Below are positions 41,629 through 50,049 of a stretch of DNA of 64,000 nucleotides, piece by piece. The notes beneath the pieces were generated by a model. It saw nothing but the letters and a program-made list of their open reading frames with translations. It was not told the DNA's origin and made no database searches. This DNA is from Cellulomonas sp. NS3 (GTDB lineage: Bacteria; Actinomycetota; Actinomycetes; Actinomycetales; Cellulomonadaceae). Within the stretch, counting starts at the first letter, position 1. Each line of letters starts with the position of its first letter. Location of the stretch: positions 2,976,001 through 3,040,000 of the forward strand of contig NZ_CP103289.1 in assembly GCF_024757985.1 (NCBI RefSeq). Reading direction: 5' to 3'. Made by a program: the position numbers and the translations under genes.

Positions 41629-42909
41629 TCAGTGCCGCGGCGGGTGCACGAGGCGCGCGTGCACCTCGGCCGCCGAGACGTCCGTCAGCGAGGCGACCTG
41701 GTCGATGACGACGCGCAGGCGTGCGGCGTCGTCGGCCGCGGCGGCCCAGTCGGCGGCGAAGGGCGGCTCGAGCGCGAGCGGGGCGCGGTCGGACAGCACG
41801 CGCACCAGGTCGACGAGGATCTCGCGCTGGCGGTGGTAGAGCGGCTCGAGCTCGCGGGGTGCCATGACGTAGGCGACCGCGAGGCCCTTCAGGACGAGGA
41901 TCTCGGCCTGCGTCTCGACGGGGACGACGAGGTCGGCCGCGTAGCGGGTCAGCGGTCCGGGGCCGTACCGCGCGCGGGTCGCGGCGTGCGCGGCGCCGGC
42001 GAACCGCCCGATGAGCTGGCTCGTGGCGTCCTTGAGGTGCGCGAGCGCGCCGCGCGACCCGTCGAAGCCGTGCGCCCACAGGTCCGCCTCGTTGAGCCGG
42101 TCCATCGCGGCGGCGAGCTCGTCGGGCCCGATCGCGTCGCCGTACCAGGCGTCGACGGCCTGCAGGACGCGGGCCCGCTCGTCGTCGTCGGTCAGGACGG
42201 CGAGGTCGAGCCGGCCGCCCACGACGGCGTCCTCGACGTCGTGCACCGAGTAGGAGATGTCGTCCGCGAGGTCCATGACCTGCGCCTCGAGGCACTTGCG
42301 GCCCTCGGGCGCGTCGGCGCGCAGCCACGCGAAGACCGGCAGGTCGTCCTGGTAGACCCCGAACTTGTGCGTCGGGCGGCCGTCGCTCAGCAGCGGCCCT
42401 TCGCCGAACGCCCACGGGTACTTGACCGAGGCGTCGAGGCTCGCGCGCGTGAGGTTGAGCCCGACCGCGGTGCCGTCCGGCCCGACGACCTTCGGCTCCA
42501 GCCGGGTCAGCAGCCGCAGGGTCTGGGCGTTGCCCTCGAAGCCGCCGATGCCCCGGGCGAGCTCGGCGAGCGCGCGCTCGCCGTTGTGCCCGAACGGCGG
42601 GTGGCCGAGGTCGTGCGCGAGGCACGCGGTGTCGACGACGTCGGGGTCGCAGCCGAGCGCCTTGCCGATCTCGCGGCCGACCTGCGCGACCTCGAGCGTG
42701 TGCGTCAGGCGGGTGCGCACGAAGTCGTCGGACGCCGGGCCGAGCACCTGGGTCTTGGCGCCGAGCCGGCGCAGCGCCGAGGAGTGCACGAGCCGGGCCC
42801 GGTCGCGCTCGAACGGGGTCCGGGCGCGCGACTTCGGCGCCTCGGTCACCCAGCGGGCGCGGTCGACCTCGGTGTAGCCGTCGGTCCGGGTCTGCGCGCT
42901 CACGCGCAC
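41629..42909 (-). CDS. dgt: Deoxyguanosinetriphosphate triphosphohydrolase-like protein
   Basis: This 426-residue HD-superfamily enzyme has HD-domain metal ligands in RTRLTHTLEVAQVGREIG and LAHDLGHPPFGHNGERAL, and the second Asp in MDLADDISYSVHDVEDAV. It hydrolyses dNTPs to nucleoside and triphosphate. Gene order dgt-dnaG on the same strand, 89 bases apart, is widespread in actinobacteria and supports both calls. The start is a GTG at 42909, with GTG 42903 as an alternative. Confidence 0.93.
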   Translation of the reverse strand: MRVSAQTRTDGYTEVDRARWVTEAPKSRARTPFERDRARLVHSSALRRLGAKTQVLGPASDDFVRTRLTHTLEVAQVGREIGKALGCDPDVVDTACLAHDLGHPPFGHNGERALAELARGIGGFEGNAQTLRLLTRLEPKVVGPDGTAVGLNLTRASLDASVKYPWAFGEGPLLSDGRPTHKFGVYQDDLPVFAWLRADAPEGRKCLEAQVMDLADDISYSVHDVEDAVVGGRLDLAVLTDDDERARVLQAVDAWYGDAIGPDELAAAMDRLNEADLWAHGFDGSRGALAHLKDATSQLIGRFAGAAHAATRARYGPGPLTRYAADLVVPVETQAEILVLKGLAVAYVMAPRELEPLYHRQREILVDLVRVLSDRAPLALEPPFAADWAAAADDAARLRVVIDQVASLTDVSAAEVHARLVHPPRH

Positions 42910-42935
42910 ACCCTAGTTCGCGGCTCGCGGGCGGG

Positions 42936-44813
42936 TCAGGCGAGCCTCCACACCTGGAACCCGGGGCCGTCGCCGGGCAGCCGGAGCGCGTCCGGCGTCA
43001 CGTCGAGGGCCGCGCCGCCGTAGAGGTTCTCGGCGTCGTGGCCGGGCGCGAGCAGGTAGCGCGGGAGGTCGGCGCCGGACCACGGCGCGCGGGCGGCGAG
43101 CACGAGCACGCGCTCGTCGGCCGTCTCGCGCAGGAACGCCACCGCGTCGGGCCCGACGACGGCCCAGCGCAGGCCGCCCTCCCGCAGCGCACGGCTCCCC
43201 CGCCGCACCGCGATCAGCGCGCGGTACACCTCGAACGTCGCCGCGTCCCACCGCGACGCGTCGCCCGCGGCGATCGCGTCCCACGGCATCGGCACGCGCG
43301 CGTGCTCGCCGTTGACCCCGCGCAGCCCGCCCTCGTCCCCCGCGAACATCGCGGGCGTGCCCGGGTAGGTGAACAGCAGCGCGGCGGCGACCTCGACCCG
43401 CTCGCGCGAGCCGACGACGGTCCGCAGGCGCGCGGTGTCGTGCGAGCCGAGCATGTTCCACTGGTGCCGCGTCACGGCCCACGGCACGGCCGCGTCGAAC
43501 TCGCGCATCGACTGGACCATCGCGTGCCCGTCGCGGCTGGGCACCGGCACCGGCATCCCGAGGAAGCCGAGCTCCGAGCCCGGCTCCGCGAGCCACGTCC
43601 ACACCGGCCGCGTGAACGCCGAGTAGTTCATGTTGGCGTGCCAGCCGTCGCCCGCGAGGTCGGGGCCGGCGTCGTGGAAGTGCTCGCTCACGAGCACCGA
43701 GTCCGGGTTGACCGCCTGCATCGTGCGCCGGATCGTGCGGGCGAGCTCGTGCGTGCGGTCCTCGCTCGCGTAGCGCCCGGTCATGTTGGCGACGTCGATG
43801 CGCCAGCCGTCGAGCGCGTAGGGCGCGCGCAGCCAGCGGGCGATGACGGACTCGGGCCCGTCGACCATGCGCTGCGCGAGCGGGCGCGCCGCGTAGTTGA
43901 GCTTGGGCAGCGACGCGTGCTCGAGCCACCCGACGTAGCCCGGCGCGGCGTCCGTCCAGTAGTAGAACGACGCCTCCTCGCTCGTGCGGTCGGCGCACGC
44001 GCGCTCGAACCACTCGTGGCCGGCGCCCGTGTGGTTCGTCGTGAGGTCCCCGACGAGCCGCAGGCCCCGGGCGTGCACCGCGGCGGACAGCGACGCGAAC
44101 GCGGCGTCGCCGCCGAGCAGCGGGTCGACATGGTCGAACGTGCGCGCGTCGTACCGGTGGTTGGACCGGCTCGGGAAGATCGGGGTGAGGTACAGCGTGT
44201 CGACGCCCAGCCGCTCGAGGTGGTCGAGGTGGGCCTCGACGCCCGCGAGGTGCCCGCCGAAGAGCTGCTGCGAGACGCCCGGTCCGGCCGGGATCGGCTC
44301 GTCGTCCCAGCGCGCCGGCACGGCCCAGTCGGGCAGCTCGCCCTCGGGGAGCCCGTCGTGCGAGCCGGCGCGCGCGAAGCGGTCGGGGAACACCTGGTAG
44401 ACGACGGCCGACGAGAGCCACGCCGGCGCGGGCGCGTGCACGGTGAGCCGGAAGTCGGCGACGTCCGGGACCTCGCGCGCGTGCACGCCGCGCCCGTTGA
44501 GCCACCGGTAGCCGCCGGGCTCGTCGAGCAGCGCGCGGTAGCCCGTGACCGGGTTGTGCACCGGGACGTCCGCGACGTACCAGCGCTCGTGCGCGTCGGC
44601 CCGGTCGAGGCGCGCGGGCTCGACGCGCGGCTCGCCGTCGCGCACCGTGCGCACCCAGACCGCCCGCTCGGTGCCCGACGCCGGGACGCGGAACCGGACG
44701 GGCACGACGTCGCCCAGCGCTGGGGTGCCGGCCGGGACGTACACCTCCGAGCCGTCGTGGTGCGGCTCGTCGAGCAGGTGGCGCACGCGGGTCGCGGCGT
44801 CGAGCGTCGTCAC
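42936..44813 (-). CDS. GH13 maltodextrin-degrading glycosidase (neopullulanase/MalZ-like)
   Basis: This 625-residue protein has no signal peptide. The first ~130 residues are a beta-rich N-terminal domain of the type found in cyclomaltodextrinases and neopullulanases. The GH13 barrel has VYQVFPDRFARAG, GDLTTNHTG, the nucleophile Asp in DGWRIDVANMTG, the acid/base Glu in LVSEHFHDAG and the third Asp in LGSHDTARL. It would cleave imported maltodextrins in the cytoplasm. It starts inside the stop codon of the malG-like permease gene (GTGA), so import and degradation are co-expressed. Confidence 0.9.
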   Translation of the reverse strand: MTTLDAATRVRHLLDEPHHDGSEVYVPAGTPALGDVVPVRFRVPASGTERAVWVRTVRDGEPRVEPARLDRADAHERWYVADVPVHNPVTGYRALLDEPGGYRWLNGRGVHAREVPDVADFRLTVHAPAPAWLSSAVVYQVFPDRFARAGSHDGLPEGELPDWAVPARWDDEPIPAGPGVSQQLFGGHLAGVEAHLDHLERLGVDTLYLTPIFPSRSNHRYDARTFDHVDPLLGGDAAFASLSAAVHARGLRLVGDLTTNHTGAGHEWFERACADRTSEEASFYYWTDAAPGYVGWLEHASLPKLNYAARPLAQRMVDGPESVIARWLRAPYALDGWRIDVANMTGRYASEDRTHELARTIRRTMQAVNPDSVLVSEHFHDAGPDLAGDGWHANMNYSAFTRPVWTWLAEPGSELGFLGMPVPVPSRDGHAMVQSMREFDAAVPWAVTRHQWNMLGSHDTARLRTVVGSRERVEVAAALLFTYPGTPAMFAGDEGGLRGVNGEHARVPMPWDAIAAGDASRWDAATFEVYRALIAVRRGSRALREGGLRWAVVGPDAVAFLRETADERVLVLAARAPWSGADLPRYLLAPGHDAENLYGGAALDVTPDALRLPGDGPGFQVWRLA

Positions 44814-45691
44814 CCCTTCACCGAACCGGCGGTCAGGCCCGAGACGATGTAGCGCTGCAGGAACTGGAACAGCAGGAGCACCGGGATCGCCGCGAGCACG
44901 GCCGCCGCGGCGAACAGGCCCCACGGCGCGTTGCGCTCGTCGGACGCCCACACGTACAGCCCGACGGCGAGCGTGTAGTTCTCGACGCGGCTCAGCACGA
45001 TCTTCGCGAGGATGAACTCGCCGAACGCCGAGACGAACGACAGCAGGCCGACGACCGCGAGGATCGGCGAGACGAGCCGCAGGATGATCGTGAAGAAGAT
45101 CTGCGCGTGGCTCGCGCCGTCGATCTTCGCGGCCTCGTCGAGCTCGCGCGGGATCGTGTTGAAGAACCCGTACATGAGGAACGCGTTCACGCCGAGCGCG
45201 CCGCCGAGGTACACCGCGATGAGCGCGAGCCGGCTGTTGAGGCCCAGCGCGGGGAACACGTCGCCGAGCGTGAGCAGCAGCAGGAAGATCGCGACGAAGG
45301 CCAGCATCTGCGGGAACATCTGGACCAGCAGGAGCGCCGTGAGCGACGCACGCCGGCCCTGGAACCGGAAACGGGAGAACGCGTACGCCGCCGCTGCTCC
45401 CATGAGCACGGTCCCGAGTGCCGTGGCCGTGCACACGACGAGCGAGTTGACGGCCCACAGCGGGAAGTCCGTGCGCGCCAGCTCGGCGTAGTTGGCGCCG
45501 CTGACGTCGCTGAAGAGCTTGTTCGAGCCCGTGAGCGTGCCGCCGGCGTTGAGCGACGCGGACACCACGTACAGCAGCGGGGTCACGCACACGACGACCA
45601 TCACGACGCCGACGACGTGGCGCCAGCCGACCTCGCGCCACCACCGGACGCCCGTCACGGGCGCGTGCAGTTCGACGGACGCGCGGGCCAT
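44810..45691 (-). CDS. malG: Maltose/maltodextrin ABC transporter permease MalG
   Basis: This 293-residue protein has six membrane helices (VVGVVMVVVCVTPLLYVVSA first). The permease-ATPase coupling loop is IPRELDEAAKIDGASHAQIF. The C-terminal SGLTAGSVKG is the characteristic ending of MalG proteins. It pairs with the MalF-like subunit, whose stop overlaps its start (TGATG). It receives substrate from the MalE-like lipoprotein. Confidence 0.93.
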   Translation of the reverse strand: MARASVELHAPVTGVRWWREVGWRHVVGVVMVVVCVTPLLYVVSASLNAGGTLTGSNKLFSDVSGANYAELARTDFPLWAVNSLVVCTATALGTVLMGAAAAYAFSRFRFQGRRASLTALLLVQMFPQMLAFVAIFLLLLTLGDVFPALGLNSRLALIAVYLGGALGVNAFLMYGFFNTIPRELDEAAKIDGASHAQIFFTIILRLVSPILAVVGLLSFVSAFGEFILAKIVLSRVENYTLAVGLYVWASDERNAPWGLFAAAAVLAAIPVLLLFQFLQRYIVSGLTAGSVKG

Positions 45692-47310
45692 CACAGCTCC
45701 TCGAGGGTCTTGGTGCGCCGGAACGCGGCGTAGGAGATCGCGCCGACGATGACGAAGATCAGGATCGACACCGCGCTCGCGAGGCCGTACTGCTTGACCC
45801 CGCTCTCGAAGGCCACGGCGTAGACCATCGAGATGAGGATGTCGGTGTGCCCGACGAGGACCGGTGAGCTCTCGAAGTTCGGCCCGCCGCCCGTGAGCAT
45901 GTAGATCAGCGTGAAGTTGTTGAAGTTGAACGCGAAGCTCGAGATCAGCAGCGGGGCGACCGAGATCATCAGCAGCGGCAGCGTCATCGAGCGGAACACC
46001 CGGAACGCGCCGGCGCCGTCCATGCGCGCCGACTCGATCACGTCGGACGGGATGGCCTGCAGCGCGCCCGTGCAGACGAGGAACATGTACGGGAAGCCGA
46101 GCCAGAGGTTGACCAGCAGGATCGAGAGCTTCGCGAGCCACGGGTCGGTGAGCCAGGGGACGTCGGCGCCGCCCAGCAGCACCTCGTTGATGAACCCGAA
46201 CCGCGGGTTGAGCATCCCGCGCCACACGAGCGCCGCGAGGAAGCCCGGGAACGCGTACGGCAGGATCAGCAGCGAGCGGTAGAACCGGCGACCGCGCACC
46301 CGCGGGTCGTTGAACACGATCGCGAGGAACAGCCCGAGCCCGAAGGTCGTGACGACCGAGAGGATCGCGAACGCGAACGTCCACGCGAGGATCGTGAAGA
46401 ACGGCCCGGACAGGCGCGAGTCGCTGAACATCGCGGTGTAGTTCTCGAACCCGACGCCCACCCGCCAGCCGGGGGTCAGGCGTGAGCCGTCCTCCGCGGT
46501 GAACGTGCCGTAGCGCGACGGGGTGTACACGGTCCCGGTCTCGAGGTCCGTGAACGTGTCGGCCGCCTCGTCGTACGCGACGCTCGGCGTGTACACGTAC
46601 CCCGTCGAGCCGTCCTGCGTGCGCAGGCTGCCCTCCGACGCGTCGTCGGACACCGGCACGCGCAGCTCGGTGATCTCGCCCTGCCGCTGCGCGATCTGCG
46701 CGAGCCCCAGGACCTCGAAGCCCTCGACGTCCGTGATGCGGTCGCCGTCGGCCTGCGCGCCGTCGACGGTCTCGAGCGGCTGCTCGGGGGTCCCGACGCG
46801 GACGTCACCGTCCTCGTCGACGATCCCGAGCCCCAGCTCCTCGCCGCGCGAGAGCACCGTGACGGGGTAGGTCGGCGAGCCCTCGACGCGGCGCTCGGTC
46901 TGCACCTGGATGGCGCTGATCGCGTCGGCCTTGGTCGAGTTGTGGCCGTCGCCGTAGTTCGTGAACGACACGTACCCCGTGTAGGCCATGACGAAGAGCT
47001 GGTAGACGAGCAGGAACAGCAGGCCCGGCACCAGGTACTTGCCGGGCAGCATCCGCCGCGAGAAGTAGACCCAGTTCACCGCGACGAGCGCGAGGACCAG
47101 GAACACGACGATGCCCCACGACTGGACGGCGGCCGCGGCGAGGATGCCGTAGAGCCCGAGCGCGTCGACGAGGGCGACCAGCACGAGCTTGACGACGAAG
47201 CCCGGCTTGATGTCACGGGCGTGCGAGGTGACCGACCTGCGGCGGGGCTCGGGAGCCGGGGTCCGGGGTTCGGGCCCGGCCGTCGCGGGCTCCGTCTGCT
47301 GGGTGCTCAT
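45691..47310 (-). CDS. malF: Maltose/maltodextrin ABC transporter permease MalF
   Basis: This 539-residue protein starts at MSTQQTEPA. After three N-terminal membrane helices comes a large extracytoplasmic loop (residues ~140-300, with YVSFTNYGDGHN at its beginning). This corresponds to the P2 domain that contacts MalE in E. coli MalF. The second helix bundle holds the coupling loop IPSDVIESARMDGAG. Length matches MalF rather than the shorter generic sugar permeases. Co-translated with malG. No msmK/malK ATPase gene is present, so a shared ATPase elsewhere must power it. Confidence 0.93.
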   Translation of the reverse strand: MSTQQTEPATAGPEPRTPAPEPRRRSVTSHARDIKPGFVVKLVLVALVDALGLYGILAAAAVQSWGIVVFLVLALVAVNWVYFSRRMLPGKYLVPGLLFLLVYQLFVMAYTGYVSFTNYGDGHNSTKADAISAIQVQTERRVEGSPTYPVTVLSRGEELGLGIVDEDGDVRVGTPEQPLETVDGAQADGDRITDVEGFEVLGLAQIAQRQGEITELRVPVSDDASEGSLRTQDGSTGYVYTPSVAYDEAADTFTDLETGTVYTPSRYGTFTAEDGSRLTPGWRVGVGFENYTAMFSDSRLSGPFFTILAWTFAFAILSVVTTFGLGLFLAIVFNDPRVRGRRFYRSLLILPYAFPGFLAALVWRGMLNPRFGFINEVLLGGADVPWLTDPWLAKLSILLVNLWLGFPYMFLVCTGALQAIPSDVIESARMDGAGAFRVFRSMTLPLLMISVAPLLISSFAFNFNNFTLIYMLTGGGPNFESSPVLVGHTDILISMVYAVAFESGVKQYGLASAVSILIFVIVGAISYAAFRRTKTLEEL

Positions 47311-47378
47311 GCGTCCTCCATCGCGCGATCCTGCGCGCCCCGTCACCGCGGGCGGCCGGGTGCGGGGGTGGTCCTGGG

Positions 47379-47417
47379 CCGAGGGGGTCCCGGCGTGCGC
47401 CGCCGGAACCCCCTCGG
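47379..47417 (-). terminator. Hairpin between malE and malF
   Basis: CCGAGGGGGT and its complement ACCCCCTCGG enclose a smaller GGCG/CGCC stem. The structure lies 34 bases after the malE stop and 69 bases before malF. No T-run follows, so it probably acts as an mRNA stabiliser or partial terminator that keeps MalE in excess over the membrane subunits. Confidence 0.7.
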
Positions 47418-47450
47418 GTGTGCTGACCTCGGGTCTGTGCGCCCGCGAGG

Positions 47451-48683
47451 TCAGCCGTCGATCGCGCCCTGGATGTTGGTGACCATCGCGGTCCACGCGC
47501 CGGCCGGGTCGGTCGCCTGGCCGCCGATGAGCTGGACCTCGGTCGTGCCCCAGAAGCTCCAGACCGAGCCCATCTCGGGCAGCGACGGCATCGGGGCGCC
47601 GGTCGCGCCGGCCTCGTTGAAGCCCGCGAGGACCTCGTCGTCGATCTTGTCGGCCGAGGCGGTCAGCGCCGGGACGCGGCCGCCGGTCGCGTACAGCTCG
47701 TCCTGGATCTCCTCGGTCGTGAGGTAGTTCGTGACGAAGTCGTTCGCGAGGACCGAGTTCTCGGTCTTGGCGCTGATGAACGCGCCCTGGACGCCGACGA
47801 ACGGCTTGGCCTCCTCGCCGCCCGCGCTGGGGACGGGGAGCACGGTGATGTCCATGCCGGCCTCGACGAACGCCTCGGCGTACCAGGGGCCCGTCACGAT
47901 GTACGGGGTCTGGCCGTCGAGGAACGCCTGCTTGGCCTTGTCGCCGTCGACCGCCGGGTCGAGGACCTTCTCGGCGCCGAGCTTGGCGAGGTACGCGGCG
48001 AACGCGGTGCCGGCCTCGCCGCCGAGCGCGAGCTCGGGGGTGTAGGAGCCGTCGGCCGCCTGCGCGAAGACGGGGGCGCCGAACGACGTCTGCAGCGGGT
48101 ACAGGTGGTACGCGTCGCCCTGGTCGCCCTGCTGGATGACGACGGGGAACGGCGTGCCGGCCGTCCTGCCCTGCGCGACGAGCTCGTCGAACGTCGCGGG
48201 CGTCTCGGTGAGGAGCGCGTCGTTGCGCACGAGCGCGATGTTCTCGATCGCGTACGGCACGCCGTACTGCTTGCCGTCGTAGGCGAACGCGGTGATCGCG
48301 GACTCGGCGAAGTCGCCGGCCTTGTCGCCGAGCTCGACGGGGGCGACGACGCCGTTGTTGACGAACTCGCCGGTCCAGTCGTGCGCGCCGATGACGACGT
48401 CGGGGCCCTCGCCGGTGGGGACCTGGGTCACGAAGTCGGTGCGGATGTCGCCCGAGGCCTTCTGCACGAGGTCGAGCTGGACGCCCGTCTCCTCCTGGTA
48501 GGACTCGGCGACCGGCTTGAACGAGTCGATGCGGGTCTCGTCGACCCAGACCGTGAGGGTTCCGGTGAGCTCGGGGGCCGCCGAGCTCGCGTCGCCGGTG
48601 GGCTCGTCCGACGAGCCGCTGCAGGCCGAGAGCGTGAGCGTCACGCCGAGGGCCGCCGCAACGAGGGGGATGCTCCGTCGCAT
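47451..48683 (-). CDS. malE: Maltose/maltodextrin-binding lipoprotein MalE
   Basis: This 410-residue protein has a lipoprotein signal ending LTLSAC. The type 1 solute-binding fold has TGTLTVWVDETRIDSF, GEGPDVVIGAHDWTGEF, YGVPYAIENIALVRN and AYLAKLGAEKVLDP. These are hallmark segments of maltose/maltodextrin-binding proteins. GGAG sits 8 bases upstream of the ATG. It is the first gene of the operon malE-malF-malG-GH13. Its promoter faces that of the LacI-type regulator across a 204-base interval with repressor-site-like sequences. Confidence 0.93.
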   Translation of the reverse strand: MRRSIPLVAAALGVTLTLSACSGSSDEPTGDASSAAPELTGTLTVWVDETRIDSFKPVAESYQEETGVQLDLVQKASGDIRTDFVTQVPTGEGPDVVIGAHDWTGEFVNNGVVAPVELGDKAGDFAESAITAFAYDGKQYGVPYAIENIALVRNDALLTETPATFDELVAQGRTAGTPFPVVIQQGDQGDAYHLYPLQTSFGAPVFAQAADGSYTPELALGGEAGTAFAAYLAKLGAEKVLDPAVDGDKAKQAFLDGQTPYIVTGPWYAEAFVEAGMDITVLPVPSAGGEEAKPFVGVQGAFISAKTENSVLANDFVTNYLTTEEIQDELYATGGRVPALTASADKIDDEVLAGFNEAGATGAPMPSLPEMGSVWSFWGTTEVQLIGGQATDPAGAWTAMVTNIQGAIDG

Positions 48684-48778
48684 CTTCGTGTCTCCAAGGA
48701 TCTGTGGGGCTGCCTCCGTCGGGGGTGTCCCGCCGACGCCGGCCTGGTGTGACGGACGCTAACCCGCTTGTCTTCGTT

Positions 48779-48814
48779 CTTGCAACTCGTTACGGTAACT
48801 TTCAGGCAACGCTT
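48779..48814. promoter_or_regulatory. Candidate MalR-type operator region between malE and lacI-type gene
   Basis: The divergent interval contains CTTGCAAC (48779-48786) and GCAACGCTTTC, a half-symmetric element with the central CG step typical of LacI-family sites. CTTGCAAC recurs upstream of the secreted alpha-amylase at 53419-53426. Shared repeats of the TGCAAG/CTTGCA type are known from maltose and amylase promoters in Streptomyces. Binding by the 48888 product is inferred. Confidence 0.45.
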
Positions 48815-48887
48815 TCACACCACCGTTCCTCCAGGGCCCCAGCACCGGACTGTGCCCACGTGCCCCACATCCGGACGAGGAGGTCCC

Positions 48888-49925
48888 GTGTCCCTTACGC
48901 TGCCCCACGTGCGCACGCGACTGATGGACCTGGCCGAGCAGGCAGGCGTCAGCACCGCCACGGTCTCGCGCGTGCTCAACGGCAAGCAGGGGGTCTCCGC
49001 CCAGACCCGCCAGGCGGTGCTCGCGGCGCTCGACGTGCTCGGCTACGAGCGCCCCGAGAAGCTGCGCACGCGCTCCGCGGGGCTCGTCGGGCTCGTCGTC
49101 CCCGAGCTGTCCAACCCCGTGTTCCCCGCCTTCGCCCAGGTCATCGAGTCGATGCTCTCCGAGCGGGGCTACACCCCCCTGCTGTGCACGCAGTCCCCGG
49201 GCGGCACGACCGAGGACCAGTACGTCGAGATGCTCCTCGAGCACGAGGTCGACGGGATCCTCTTCGTCTCCGGCCTGCACGCCGACACGACGGCCAGCAA
49301 GGAGCGGTACCACCGCCTGCGCAGCCGCGGCGTTCCGATCGTGCTCGTCAACGGCCACGCCGAGGGCGTCGACGCGCCCTCGATCTCCAACGACGACCCG
49401 TCGTCGATGGAGCTGTCCGTGCGCCACCTCGTCTCGCTCGGGCACCGGCGCATCGGGCTCGCCATCGGCCCCGACCGGTTCGTCCCCGCACAGCGCAAGG
49501 TCGTCTCGTTCGCCGAGCAGCTCCGCCGCCAGCTCGGCGAGGAGGACGCCGCCGCGCACGTCGTGACGACCCTGTTCACGGTCGAGGGCGGGCAGGCCGC
49601 GGCCGGCGAGCTCATCGAGTCGGGCCACACCGCGATCATCTGCGGGTCCGACCTCATGGCCCTCGGCGCGATCCGGGCCGCCCGCCAGCGCGGCCTCGAC
49701 GTCCCGACGGACCTCTCCGTCGTCGGCTACGACGACTCCCCGCTGATCGCGTTCACCGACCCGCCGCTCACGACCGTGCGCCAGCCCGTGCAGGCCATGG
49801 GGCACGCGGCGGTCAGCGCGCTGGTCGCCGAGATCAGCGGCACCAAGGCCCCCCGCAGCGAGCTCCTGTTCCACCCGGAGCTCATCGTGCGGGCATCGAC
49901 GGGCGCAGCGCCCGCCGTACGCTGA
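48888..49925 (+). CDS. LacI-family repressor of the maltose locus (MalR-like)
   Basis: This 345-residue protein starts at GTG 48888 behind a strong GAGGAGG site. The helix-turn-helix and hinge are MDLAEQAGVSTATVSRVLNG and ALDVLGYERPEKLR. The periplasmic-binding-like effector domain includes LVVPELSNPVFPAFAQ and VVGYDDSPLIAFTDPPLTTV. It is divergent from malE and upstream of the alpha-glucosidase, which indicates control of both. Maltose or maltodextrin release of repression is the standard model. Confidence 0.9.
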   Translation: MSLTLPHVRTRLMDLAEQAGVSTATVSRVLNGKQGVSAQTRQAVLAALDVLGYERPEKLRTRSAGLVGLVVPELSNPVFPAFAQVIESMLSERGYTPLLCTQSPGGTTEDQYVEMLLEHEVDGILFVSGLHADTTASKERYHRLRSRGVPIVLVNGHAEGVDAPSISNDDPSSMELSVRHLVSLGHRRIGLAIGPDRFVPAQRKVVSFAEQLRRQLGEEDAAAHVVTTLFTVEGGQAAAGELIESGHTAIICGSDLMALGAIRAARQRGLDVPTDLSVVGYDDSPLIAFTDPPLTTVRQPVQAMGHAAVSALVAEISGTKAPRSELLFHPELIVRASTGAAPAVR

Positions 49926-50049
49926 TCCTCAGCAGCACGACCCTGCGCCGCCGGTAGCGACCGGCGCCGGCGCGTCCCCACGGACGCGACCTCGCGCACC
50001 TGCACCGGGCGCAGCAGCCCATCCCCAGCCAGAGACGAGGCACAGCCCT

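Noticed and set aside
39602-41839. Plus-strand 745-codon open frame
   Set aside because: Antisense to dnaG, which has intact zinc and TOPRIM motifs.
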